From: Pedobacter westerhofensis
GTDB taxonomy: Bacteria > Bacteroidota > Bacteroidia > Sphingobacteriales > Sphingobacteriaceae
Assembly: GCF_900182595.1 (NCBI RefSeq)
Contig: NZ_FXTN01000011.1
Coordinates: forward strand, 1 to 64,000
Direction of reading: 5' to 3'
DNA: 64,000 nt
Part shown: one piece after another, positions 1 through 8,616 of the stretch
Layout: each line of letters starts with the position of its first letter
How positions within the stretch are numbered: position 1 is the stretch's first letter
Program-made: the position numbers and the translations under genes
The notes under the pieces: generated by a model
What the model saw: the letters and a program-made list of their open reading frames with translations, nothing else
What the model was told of the DNA's origin: nothing
Database searches by the model: none

Positions 1-3000
1 AAAGTTGCACCAGTTCCAATTTTATAACTAAACGTATAAGGAGCTGTGCCGCCATTGCCCTGGAAAGTAATCGTGGAGTTGGCACTGCTGGCACACACTT
101 CTGTAGTACCATTGATCGTAGCCGTTGGCAATGGGTTAACTTTTACCGTTGCCGATCCTGTTTGTGCATTGCTGCAAGCAGTATTGCTAGCGTCACTTAC
201 GCTGAGCAGCGTGTATACATAATTTCCAGCTGTAGCATTTGATTGGCTGACAGTAGCCAGTCCTGCCCCGTTTGAAACAACAGTTAAAGTTGCACCAGTT
301 CCAATTTTATAACTAAATGTGTAAGGAGCTGTGCCGCCATTGCCCTGGAAAGTAATCATTGAGTTGGCGCTGCTCGCACATACTTCTGTAGTACCATTAA
401 TCGTAGCGGTAGGCAGTGGGTTAACTTTTACAGTTGCCGTTCCAGTCTGTGCATTGCTGCAGGCAGTATTGCTAGCGTCACTTACGCTGAGCAGCGTGTA
501 TACATAATTTCCAGCTGTAGCATTTGATTGGCTAACAGTAGCCAGTCCTGCCCCGTTTGAAACAACAGTCAGGGCTGCACCAGTTCCAATTTTATAACTA
601 AACGTGTAAGGAGCTGTGCCGCCATTGCCCTGAAAAGTAATCGTTGAGTTGGCGCTGCTGGCACATACTTCTGTAGTACCATTGATCGTAGCGGTAGGAA
701 GTGGGTTAACTTTTATCGTTGCAGACCCTGTTTGTGCATTGCTGCAAGCAGTATTGCTAGCATCTGAAACACTCAATAAAGTATAAACATAATTTCCTGC
801 TATAGCATTCGACTGGCTAACAGTGGCCAGTCCTGCCCCGTTTGAAACAACAGTCAAAGTTGCACCAGTTCCAATTTTATAACTAAACGTATAAGGAGCT
901 GTGCCGCCATTGCCCTGGAAAGTAATCATTGAGTTGGCGCTGCTCGCACATACTTCTGTAGTACCATTAATCGTAGCCGTTGGCAATGGGTTAACTTTTA
1001 CCGTTGCCGATCCTGTTTGTGCATTGCTGCAAGCTGTATTGCTAGCGTCACTTACGCTGAGCAGCGTGTATACATAATTTCCAGCTGTAGCATTTGATTG
1101 GCTAACAGTAGCCAGTCCTGCCCCGTTGGAAACAACGGTCAAGGCTGCACCAGTTCCAATCTGATAACTGAACGTATAAGGGGCTGTGCCGCCATTGCCC
1201 TGGAAAGTAATTGTTGAATTGGCACTGCTGGCACATACTTCTGTAGTACCATTGATCGTAGCGGTAGGCAGTGGATTTACTTTTACAGTTGCAGACCCTG
1301 TTTGTGCATTGCTGCAAGCGGTGTTGCTAGCATCTGAAACACTCAATAAAGTATAAGCATAATTTTCTGCTATAGCATTCGACTGGCTAACAGTGGCCAG
1401 TCCTGCCCCGTTTGAAACAACAGTCAAAGTTGCACCAGTTCCAATTTTATAACTAAACGTGTACGGAGCTGTGCCGCCATTGCCCTGGAAAGTAATTGTT
1501 GAGTTGGCACTGCTGGCGCATACTTCTGTAGTACCATTAATCGTAGCGGTAGGAAGTGGATTAACTTTTACCGTGGCTGTTCCGGACTGTGGATTGCTGC
1601 AAGCGGTGTTGCTAGCATCTGAAACACTTACTAAAGTATAAACATAACTTCCTGCTGCAGCGTTTGATTGGCTAACAGTAGCCAGTCCTGCCCCATTTGA
1701 AACAACAGTTAAAGCTGCACCAGTTCCAATTTGATAACTAAAGGTATAAGGAGCTGTGCCGCCAGTGCCCTGGAAAGTAATGGTTGAATTGGCGCTGCCG
1801 GCACATACTTCTGTAGTACCATTAATCGTAGCCGTTGGCAGTGGGTTAACTTTTATCGTTGCAGACCCTGTTTGTGCATTGCTGCAAGCAGTATTGCTAG
1901 CATCTGAAACACTCAATAAAGTATAAACATAATTTCCTGCTATAGCATTCGACTGGCTAACAGTGGCCAGTCCTGCTCCGTTTGAAACAACAGTCAAAGT
2001 TGCACCAGTTCCAATTTTATAACTAAACGTGTAAGGAGCTGTGCCGCCATTGCCCTGGAAAGTGATCGTTGAGTTGGCGCTGCTGGCACATACTTCTGTA
2101 GTACCATTGATCGTAGCGGTAGGAAGTGGGTTAACTTTTATCGTTGCAGACCCAGTCTGTGCATTGCTGCAAGCAGTATTGCTAGCATCTGAAACACTCA
2201 ATAAAGTATAAACATAATTTCCTGCTATAGCATTCGACTGGCTAACAGTGGCCAGTCCTGCCCCGTTTGAAACAACAGTCAAAGTTGCACCAGTTCCAAT
2301 TTTATAACTAAACGTGTAAGGAGCTGTGCCGCCATTGCCCTGGAAAGTAATCGTTGAGTTGGCACTGCTGGCACACACTTCTGTAGTACCATTGATCGTA
2401 GCCGTTGGCAATGGATTTACTTTTACAGTGGCCGTTCCGGTCTGTGCATTGCTGCAAGCGGTGTTGCTAGCATCTGAAACACTCAATAAAGTATAAATAT
2501 AATTTCCAGCTGTAGCATTTGATTGGCTAACAGTAGCCAGTCCTGCTCCGTTTGAAACAGCGGTCAATGTTGCACCAGTTCCAATTTTATAACTAAACGT
2601 GTAAGGAGCTGTTCCGCCATTGCCCTGGAAAGTAATCGTTGAGTTGGCACTGCTGGCACACACTTCTGTATTACCATTGATCGTAGCGGTAGGCAATGGG
2701 TTAACTTTTACCGTTGCCGATCCAGTCTGTGCATTGCTGCAAGCGGTATTTGTTGCGTCACTTACGCTGAGCAGCGTGTATACATAACTTCCCGCTGTAG
2801 TATTCGATTGGCTAACAGTAGCCAGTCCTGCCCCGTTTGAAACAACAGTCAAAGTTGCACCAGTTCCAATTTTATAACTGAATGTATAAGGAGCTGTGCC
2901 GCCATTGCCCTGGAAAGTAATCGTTGAGTTGGCACTGCTGGCACATACTTCTGTAGTACCATTGATCGTAGCGGTAGGCAGTGGGTTAACTTTTACCGTT

Positions 3001-3560
3001 GCCGATCCTGTTTGTGCATTGCTGCAAGCGGTGTTGCTAGCATCTGAAACACTTAATAACGTATAAATATAATTTCCTGCTGTAGCATTCGATTGGCTAA
3101 CAGTAGCCAGTCCTGCTCCGTTTGAAACAACGGTCAGGGCTGCACCAGTTCCAATTTTATAACTAAACGTGTAGGGAGCTGTGCCGCCATTGCCCTGGAA
3201 AGTAATCGTTGAGTTGGCACTGCTGGCACACACTTCTGTATTACCATTGATCGTAGCCGTTGGTAGTGGGTTAACTTTTACAGTGGCTGTTCCGGTCTGT
3301 GGATTGTTGCAAGCTGTGTTGCTAGCATCTGAAACACTCAATAAAGTATAAATATAATTTCCTGCTGTAGCATTCGATTGGCTAACAGTAGCCAGTCCTG
3401 CCCCATTTGAAACAACAGTCAAAGTTGCACCAGTTCCAATTTTATAACTAAAAGTGTAAGGAGCTGTGCCGCCATTGCCCTGGAAAGTAATCGTTGAGTT
3501 GGCACTGCTGGCACACACTTCTGTATTACCATTGATCGTAGCAGTGGGCAGTGGATTTAC
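1..3560 (-). repeat. Tandem 285-bp repeats (12 full units plus a partial) encoding 95-aa Ig-like modules
   Basis: The same landmark (aaagttgcaccagttccaat or a near copy) recurs at 1, 286, 571, 856, 1141, 1426, 1711, 1996, 2281, 2566, 2851, 3136 and 3421, an exact 285-bp period. Each unit encodes a 95-residue module beginning VNPLPTATINGNTEVC. Units differ only at scattered positions, many of them synonymous, and the variants are shuffled between units in a mosaic way. The array has no spacers and stays in frame, so it is a coding repeat and not a CRISPR. Confidence 0.97.
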
Positions 3561-5189
3561 TCCCAAACTAGCGATCGTTGAGCTCACAACACAGGCTTGG
3601 GCAGATGAGGTTACATCAAGTCTATACAGATTACCATTTGCCGTAGCGGGAACATTCTGAATGCTTAAAGATGACCTGGTAGACGTAGTGGTAACAGTAG
3701 TATTGGTAACTGATACCCCATTTCCTTCTACCACTTTCTGCCAGCTACCATTTGGCACTTGATAATACCATTGGAATGTAGCACCTGCACCATCAACCGT
3801 CGCTGAAGTCGTGAAAGTTTTGCCTTCACAAATTACAGCACTTTGTGGCTGAGTAGTGATTTTAGGAGTAACAACATTTACAGTAACCTGTCCCTCTGTT
3901 GACTTCGCACCATAAACATCCATGTAGGTATAGCGAAGAACTGATGATGAGCTGGTGAACGTGGCGAGAGGTGCAAAATTAAGTTTTCCTGTGGCTTGTG
4001 AAAACGTAAACGTCCCAACATTGTTGATTGTTCTGGTCTGTTCTATCGCCGGCGTTGATGGGTCCAAATCTATACTGGCCAAATTTATGGCACCATCTGC
4101 GTTAGGTTTGGTGTCATTACTTAGAATGTCAATTTCGGTTGAATTACCCTGACAAATTGTTTGTGTATCATTTGAAGCCTGAGGCGTAGCCAATTTAGAA
4201 GGATCAACCTTTAGCGTTAGCCCCCTGATTTCATGATAGTTATTACTACCTCCTGTCGAAGAAGATATACCATATTTTAAGCCTGAACTAGGCACGGCTT
4301 GAGCATATTGATAACCGGTAATCACTGGCGTAATTATACTTCCATGCTGTATACTCACATTAATAACTAATCCGCCTCCTGTCCTGGGAACAAGGTTAAT
4401 GATTGCTTTTCGATATTGTGGATCAGCAGGAGTTGCACCCCTTAATCCTCCCGCGATCTCATAACCATTACCATTATTATAGGTTTGAGTTGTAGACAGG
4501 TGCTTATAATTCTGACCATCGGTAGCAAATCCATTACCTGCTCCACGAAGAGTTACACTGTTGGGTGTGCGACCCGGCCCCAGCTGCCTGTCCTCTCCAC
4601 TATCTGAAAAATTTCCATATTCGTCGATACCTATACCCAAATACCCTTTACTCACTCCGGGAACGTTACTGCTTATTTGGGAATAACCAAGTGATCCGCC
4701 AAACCCGCCAATGTTGAAGTTCTGATCTGTAACTGAAGCATCAAAGAGAAAGAAACAGATGCCATCCGCTCCATTGCCACCATATGTGAAGTATTCAAAC
4801 TCAATATTAAGCCCATATGTACCTAGAAATACATTATTTGAGTAAACATAACCTTTCTGATTTCCTTCCTTGTTTGTCAACCTAAGATAACCTGAACCAA
4901 TTGGATCACTCTTCGGATCAGCAGCATTAGATGGCGCCGGACCTGCCGTCAGGTATGCCGATGGAACTCCACCAAATACTACATTTGCTGCGGAAGCATT
5001 CTTGAAAGATTCATCATATGGAAACTGTGCAAAAACACAAAATGAACTAAAAAAAAGAATTGCAAATAATATAAGAAATTTAGTATACAAACGACTTCCC
5101 CCCACCAAAAAACCAACCCGTTCATACCCCCTCAACAAGTGCATCAACCGACCAGACCTTGGTAAATCAGAAAGGAGAGGTATTTTCAT
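1..5189 (-). CDS. Giant secreted lectin/Ig-repeat surface adhesin, C-terminus beyond window
   Basis: Partial gene: the frame is open from the ATG at 5189 to the left edge (about 1729 codons visible). Residues 1-55 look like a signal sequence with an unusually long N-region, a hydrophobic core at about 38-53 and a cut after CVFAQ; an inner ATG at 5144 is an alternative start. Residues about 56-330 resemble a bacterial L-type lectin fold (GADGICFFLFDAS, then GYLGIGIDEYGNFSD). A cadherin/Big-like stretch and one Ig-like domain follow (about 440-540), then from residue 544 tandem 95-residue Ig/PKD-like repeats, each with two cysteines (EVCASS and TACNNP). Proteins of this kind in Bacteroidota usually end in a type IX secretion or gliding-associated C-terminal domain; that end is not visible, so secretion route and adhesive role are inferred. 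Confidence 0.85.
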   Translation of the reverse strand, partial: MKIPLLSDLPRSGRLMHLLRGYERVGFLVGGSRLYTKFLILFAILFFSSFCVFAQFPYDESFKNASAANVVFGGVPSAYLTAGPAPSNAADPKSDPIGSGYLRLTNKEGNQKGYVYSNNVFLGTYGLNIEFEYFTYGGNGADGICFFLFDASVTDQNFNIGGFGGSLGYSQISSNVPGVSKGYLGIGIDEYGNFSDSGEDRQLGPGRTPNSVTLRGAGNGFATDGQNYKHLSTTQTYNNGNGYEIAGGLRGATPADPQYRKAIINLVPRTGGGLVINVSIQHGSIITPVITGYQYAQAVPSSGLKYGISSSTGGSNNYHEIRGLTLKVDPSKLATPQASNDTQTICQGNSTEIDILSNDTKPNADGAINLASIDLDPSTPAIEQTRTINNVGTFTFSQATGKLNFAPLATFTSSSSVLRYTYMDVYGAKSTEGQVTVNVVTPKITTQPQSAVICEGKTFTTSATVDGAGATFQWYYQVPNGSWQKVVEGNGVSVTNTTVTTTSTRSSLSIQNVPATANGNLYRLDVTSSAQACVVSSTIASLGVNPLPTATINGNTEVCASSANSTITFQGNGGTAPYTFSYKIGTGATLTVVSNGAGLATVSQSNATAGNYIYTLLSVSDASNTACNNPQTGTATVKVNPLPTATINGNTEVCASSANSTITFQGNGGTAPYTFSYKIGTGAALTVVSNGAGLATVSQSNATAGNYIYTLLSVSDASNTACSNAQTGSATVKVNPLPTATINGTTEVCASSANSTITFQGNGGTAPYTFSYKIGTGATLTVVSNGAGLATVSQSNTTAGSYVYTLLSVSDATNTACSNAQTGSATVKVNPLPTATINGNTEVCASSANSTITFQGNGGTAPYTFSYKIGTGATLTAVSNGAGLATVSQSNATAGNYIYTLLSVSDASNTACSNAQTGTATVKVNPLPTATINGTTEVCASSANSTITFQGNGGTAPYTFSYKIGTGATLTVVSNGAGLATVSQSNAIAGNYVYTLLSVSDASNTACSNAQTGSATIKVNPLPTATINGTTEVCASSANSTITFQGNGGTAPYTFSYKIGTGATLTVVSNGAGLATVSQSNAIAGNYVYTLLSVSDASNTACSNAQTGSATIKVNPLPTATINGTTEVCAGSANSTITFQGTGGTAPYTFSYQIGTGAALTVVSNGAGLATVSQSNAAAGSYVYTLVSVSDASNTACSNPQSGTATVKVNPLPTATINGTTEVCASSANSTITFQGNGGTAPYTFSYKIGTGATLTVVSNGAGLATVSQSNAIAENYAYTLLSVSDASNTACSNAQTGSATVKVNPLPTATINGTTEVCASSANSTITFQGNGGTAPYTFSYQIGTGAALTVVSNGAGLATVSQSNATAGNYVYTLLSVSDASNTACSNAQTGSATVKVNPLPTATINGTTEVCASSANSMITFQGNGGTAPYTFSYKIGTGATLTVVSNGAGLATVSQSNAIAGNYVYTLLSVSDASNTACSNAQTGSATIKVNPLPTATINGTTEVCASSANSTITFQGNGGTAPYTFSYKIGTGAALTVVSNGAGLATVSQSNATAGNYVYTLLSVSDASNTACSNAQTGTATVKVNPLPTATINGTTEVCASSANSMITFQGNGGTAPYTFSYKIGTGATLTVVSNGAGLATVSQSNATAGNYVYTLLSVSDASNTACSNAQTGSATVKVNPLPTATINGTTEVCASSANSTITFQGNGGTAPYTFSYKIGTGAT

Positions 5190-6127
5190 ATTGGAGCGTT
5201 ATGGATTATGATCTGGGTATCTCGTGGATCATAAATTAATCAACTATAAAGACGGTGCAGGTTACAAGTTGATACCAGCCAATCGAGATGTCATTATAGT
5301 TCATAAATAAAATTTTCAAATAAGTTAATTAATCGTTTTACCTCCACAAAATACCAACAATTATCCAATATTTCCAAATAAAAATCCCCAATTCGCGCTG
5401 TTTTATAATTTTTATGCCAAAAATAGTATTCACACTACAAAGGGAGGGATCAGAGTTACATAAATATTATTTTAAAACCGTTCAGACGCATCTTAAATGT
5501 CTTTTTTGAGGATTAATATTGACCTACGTAAAATATGAAAATATGGATTTTTCAGTTAGATACCTGTCATATCCATAATCATAGATAATGATGCCTGACG
5601 GATCAGTTACCCATATTGAGAATTTAAATACCCACTATTTCACATTGAAAATACGTGCATTTTTTAAAATATGAAACCGTTGTTTATATGAAAAGATGCC
5701 AATAAACTAAATAAATTTATGCATATCAACAGTAAAAATAACCAATAAAAAAATATTACACCAAATAAGTTTCATAATTACTACTAAATTTATCTTAATT
5801 AAACTAATATGCTTTAATTTATTAAGCAATAGTGATATATAGTTAATTATCAAACAGTAGAGTTCATAAACTAAAGAATCCATTTGTGGCCTGTATATGG
5901 ATTATTTTTCGTATATTTGTACCGAACGGAATACAAACACACTATTCTCTCAATACTTACTTGCTAATCAATCTATTGATTAGATTCAATTTTTCCTGGC
6001 CCCCTACCGTTGGTGCCTCGGATTTAAGTTTTATTCAGGCTAGATGGATCCTTAAGTTGATATTAAGGATCGCCTTAACAAGTAAACATCAGAGAAGAGT
6101 TATTTTTTAACTAAACCAAGGAAATTT
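5190..6127. other. AT-rich intergenic region between adhesin and small basic-protein gene
   Basis: No convincing gene. It should hold the promoter of the minus-strand adhesin at its left end and the leader of the gene at 6128 at its right end. The right part contains a candidate -7 box (5912-5919) and two perfect hairpins: an 8-bp stem at 5964-5971/5976-5983 and a 9-bp stem at 6047-6055/6063-6071. A 74-codon frame at 5886-6110 covers the same bases but resembles nothing I know and overlaps the promoter box. Confidence 0.6.
5912..5919 (+). promoter_or_regulatory. Candidate Bacteroidota -7 box for the gene at 6128
   Basis: TATATTTG fits the TAnnTTTG consensus. A TTTG lies upstream at 5883-5886, but the 25-bp gap is longer than usual. 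If used, the transcript would have a leader of about 200 nt. Confidence 0.35.
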
Positions 6128-6313
6128 ATGGCTAAGTCTCAGGCAACCTTCATGAAAAAGCAACTAGAAAAAAACAGGCAGAAGAAAAAAGAAGATAAGG
6201 AGCAACGTAAACAAGATCGTCAGCAAAATTCATCAGGAGGCGACCTGGAAAGTATGATGGCATACGTAAACGAATTCGGTGAGATCGTATCAACACCTCC
6301 GGAAAAGAAATAA
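6128..6313 (+). CDS. Small highly charged protein of unknown function (cold-shock neighbourhood)
   Basis: 61 residues. The N-terminal half is a run of Lys, Gln, Glu and Arg predicted to be helical (MAKSQATFMKKQLEKNRQKK onward); the C-terminal part is acidic and ends YVNEFGEIVSTPPEKK. I recall similar short proteins next to cold-shock genes in Bacteroidota, and a CspA-type gene lies 1 kb away here. The basic N-terminus would suit RNA or ribosome binding, which is a guess. A rho-independent terminator follows directly, and the gene may have a long structured leader. Confidence 0.75.
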   Translation: MAKSQATFMKKQLEKNRQKKKEDKEQRKQDRQQNSSGGDLESMMAYVNEFGEIVSTPPEKK

Positions 6314-6321
6314 GACAAAAA

Positions 6322-6349
6322 AAAGCCTGATTCAAACGAACCAGGCTTT
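6322..6349. terminator. Rho-independent terminator between convergent genes
   Basis: AAAGCCTG and CAGGCTTT form a perfect 8-bp stem around a 12-nt loop, with an A tract before and a T tract after, so it could stop transcription from both sides. Confidence 0.85.
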
Positions 6350-6374
6350 TTCATTTATATGTTGATCAGAAGAA

Positions 6375-6842
6375 CTATTGCGCTCTGCCTGATTTCTTAT
6401 CTTGTCCTCTTCCGATCAGGTATCCTGCACCAGCACCGGCAACACCACCGATGATCGCACCACGGCCTTTCTTTTTATCAATCAAAGCACCGCCAAGTCC
6501 ACCCGCTCCAGCACCGATTACTGTTCCAAGTGCAGCACTGCTCCATCCTTTTTTCTTCTTGGTAGTTGTAGTAGTGGTAGTAGATGAAGAACCTGTACCT
6601 GCCATTCTGGCTGCAGGAGCATTTTCTGCCGCCCTGGCTTCAGATAACATCAATATCCTTTTTTCTTCTGCTTCTTTAACAGCAAGTTCTTTCTGAGCAA
6701 CTTCAGCTTTTTTAAAGCTATCTACTCTCATACTATCCCTTGTAGCTTTTATAGCTGCCTGTCTGATTGCTTCTTCTTTTTTAGCATTAGAACATGCCGA
6801 CATTGCCAGGACAATTCCAAATATTGCTATCAACTTTTTCAT
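6375..6842 (-). CDS. Glycine-zipper outer-membrane lipoprotein
   Basis: 155 residues. The N-terminus is a lipoprotein signal with lipobox MSAC, so Cys17 would be acylated. A charged helical segment (about 18-75) is followed by a low-complexity Ser/Thr stretch with seven Thr in a row, then a glycine-zipper pair of hydrophobic segments (ALGTVIGAGAGGLGGALI and GAIIGGVAGAGAGYLIG) as in the YMGG-like/glycine-zipper 2TM family. These segments usually insert in or pack on membranes. The gene is convergent with the one at 6128 and shares its terminator. The exact role is unknown. Confidence 0.85.
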   Translation of the reverse strand: MKKLIAIFGIVLAMSACSNAKKEEAIRQAAIKATRDSMRVDSFKKAEVAQKELAVKEAEEKRILMLSEARAAENAPAARMAGTGSSSTTTTTTTKKKKGWSSAALGTVIGAGAGGLGGALIDKKKGRGAIIGGVAGAGAGYLIGRGQDKKSGRAQ

Positions 6843-6982
6843 CGTGTATCTATTTTAGTTAGAGAATTAAATTATACATCGATATTTACTAAAATGATGC
6901 CAAGATTAAATTAGATCACTTTAGAGAATTATGAAGTAGATAAATAACAACTGTAACGTAGATACGGCGATCCTGAAATTCG

Positions 6983-7210
6983 TTATTTGTCCATTAAAGG
7001 TGATGATCCGGGCTCCTCTAATGTATCGTGATCATCATCCTCCCCATAAGGATTATGTGAAATACGGTCATTATCATTATTGAGGTTCACTTTATAAACA
7101 GAATCATCGGATGAATGATCAGCATCCAATCCCAGATTATCATTATTATCCGAATCATATAAATCCTTTTTGCTTTTGCCATCCTGATCAGTGACCAGTT
7201 TTTGCTTCAT
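6983..7210 (-). CDS. Small acidic protein of unknown function
   Basis: 75 residues from the ATG at 7210 (MKQKLVTDQDGKSKKDLYDS). It is rich in Asp and Asn, has no hydrophobic segment and looks disordered. A longer in-frame version reaching 7372 would overlap the start of the divergent cold-shock gene and would contain the candidate promoter box at 7246-7253, so the short start is preferred; an ATG at 7219 is also possible. I do not recognise a family. Confidence 0.6.
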   Translation of the reverse strand: MKQKLVTDQDGKSKKDLYDSDNNDNLGLDADHSSDDSVYKVNLNNDNDRISHNPYGEDDDHDTLEEPGSSPLMDK

Positions 7211-7245
7211 ATTTGTCATCACGCATAGTTTATATAACACAACAA

Positions 7246-7253
7246 CAAAAATA
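7246..7253 (-). promoter_or_regulatory. Candidate -7 box for the acidic small protein
   Basis: Read on the minus strand it is TATTTTTG, matching TAnnTTTG, about 36 nt upstream of the ATG at 7210. No clear -33 element is seen. Confidence 0.35.
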
Positions 7254-7362
7254 AAGTCAGCTGGTTTGCTTAAAATCTGCCCTCCACGAAAGAATAAGCA
7301 ATTAAGATTTTGGATATTAGTATTCAATTGATTATTTTCACAGCGAAATTTATAATAATAAT

Positions 7363-7569
7363 ATGCGTACAACAGGAAAAGTTAAATGGTTTAATTCTGC
7401 AAAAGGGTTTGGTTTTATAACTCCAGAAGATGGAGGAAAAGATATTTTCGTACATTTCTCTGCGATTGCAGGTGATTCATTCAGAGAATTGAATGAAGGT
7501 GACAATGTAGAATTCGAATTGAACGACGGTAAAAAAGGCCCTGAGGCTTCTAATGTAACTGTTCTTTAG
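7363..7569 (+). CDS. cspA: Cold-shock domain protein (CspA family)
   Basis: 68 residues, a single cold-shock domain of normal length. The RNP1-like motif KGFGFITPEDG and RNP2-like motif DIFVHFSAI are intact, and WFN near the start and the closing ASNVTVL are typical. It should be a cytoplasmic single-strand nucleic-acid chaperone. It is divergent from the acidic small protein and followed by a terminator hairpin. The sequence alone does not say whether it is cold-induced. Confidence 0.95.
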   Translation: MRTTGKVKWFNSAKGFGFITPEDGGKDIFVHFSAIAGDSFRELNEGDNVEFELNDGKKGPEASNVTVL

Positions 7570-7590
7570 GAATAATTCGTTAAAAAATTA

Positions 7591-7624
7591 AAAAGGGGTG
7601 TGCACTGGCATTGCCCCTTTTTTT
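7591..7624 (+). terminator. Rho-independent terminator after cspA
   Basis: GGGG at 7595-7598 pairs with CCCC at 7614-7617, with an inner TGC/GCA helix, flanked by an A run and a T run of about eight. Confidence 0.8.
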
Positions 7625-7656
7625 ATGATTAAAATTAAATCTGCCTCCCCAGTCCT

Positions 7657-8469
7657 ATGTATATTTTAGATAAGAAGATCAGTATTCTTGGTTGTGGCTG
7701 GTATGGCCTGGCACTCGCCAAAAAATTAATGGAGGCCGGATATACGGTCAAAGGTTCCACTACTACACCAAATAAACAGGAATTATTGAAGGATCTGGGA
7801 GTGATACCTTATATCGTGAGCTTTCAGGAAGATGAAGAGACGTTTGATCCCGGCTTTTTTGAAAGTTCAATACTTATGATTTGTATCCCGCCAAAAAGAA
7901 GTACCGCTGAGCAGCATACTTTTCTGTCAAAGATCACAAAGATTGCAAATGCGGCGTCACATGGCCAGGTACAAAATATTGTCTTTATCAGTTCAACTTC
8001 TGTTTATGGCGATCTGAACACAGAGGTTGATGAACATTCCACCCCCTTTCCGGATACGGATTCGGGCAAAGCGATGTTAGCAGCGGAATCTTTATTGAAA
8101 AGCTACCCTGATTTCACTACTACCGTGATCAGATTTGGCGGCTTGATTGGCCCGGACAAAAACCCGGGCAGATTTTTCGCCGGAAAATCTGATATTCCAA
8201 ACGGACAGGCACCTGTTAACCTTATTCACTTATCAGACTGCCTTGGTATTACACTTAAAATCCTGGAAGATGCAGCTTTTGGAGACACCTATAACGCCTG
8301 CTCCCCACAACATCCGCTCCGATCAGTTTTTTATACAAATGCAGCGATACAATCAAACCTTGCTCCGCCCCAGTTTAAAAATGAACTGCTAAATTGGAAG
8401 AAGGTAAATAGTGTAAAGGTTAGTGACAAGCTGAATTACAATTTCGAAGTTAAATTAATAGTATTGTAA
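7657..8469 (+). CDS. NAD(P)-binding epimerase/SDR-like protein (YeeZ-type)
   Basis: 270 residues with an N-terminal Rossmann fold: the dinucleotide motif here is GCGWYGLALAKKL at about 12-24. ISSTSVYGD (about 111-119) matches the conserved strand of extended SDR/epimerase proteins that carries the active-site Ser; a canonical YxxxK is not obvious. INLIHLSDC-type residues (VNLIHLSDC) and the fold order suggest the YeeZ/NAD-dependent epimerase group. The substrate cannot be told. It stands alone between cspA and the beta-CASP nuclease gene and is followed by a hairpin. Confidence 0.8.
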   Translation: MYILDKKISILGCGWYGLALAKKLMEAGYTVKGSTTTPNKQELLKDLGVIPYIVSFQEDEETFDPGFFESSILMICIPPKRSTAEQHTFLSKITKIANAASHGQVQNIVFISSTSVYGDLNTEVDEHSTPFPDTDSGKAMLAAESLLKSYPDFTTTVIRFGGLIGPDKNPGRFFAGKSDIPNGQAPVNLIHLSDCLGITLKILEDAAFGDTYNACSPQHPLRSVFYTNAAIQSNLAPPQFKNELLNWKKVNSVKVSDKLNYNFEVKLIVL

Positions 8470-8548
8470 TACAATAAACTAGGAATTCCTGCCGTATCAA
8501 TTTTAAGGAAGTAACCGGCATTCCCTTTAAAAATGATATATTGCTAAT

Positions 8549-8577
8549 CTCCTAATCTCTGTTTATGTGATTAGGAG
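8549..8577 (+). terminator. Inverted repeat, probable terminator
   Basis: CTCCTAATC (8549-8557) and GATTAGGAG (8569-8577) form a perfect 9-bp stem with an 11-nt loop, followed by CAGTTTTA. The T run is short. Confidence 0.5.
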
Positions 8578-8616
8578 CAGTTTTAGAGGAGTTTTAGAGA
8601 CACAAGATTTAGAGAG

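Noticed and set aside
1..3560. Regular repeats resembling a CRISPR array
   Set aside because: The period is 285 bp, units are contiguous without unique spacers, and all are in one open reading frame.
1459..3660. Plus-strand open frames of 60-64 codons within the repeats
   Set aside because: They are antisense copies of the repeat unit; the minus-strand frame is continuous and makes sense as protein.
5886..6110. 74-codon plus-strand frame
   Set aside because: It covers the -7 box and two hairpins of the leader, resembles no protein I know and has irregular composition.
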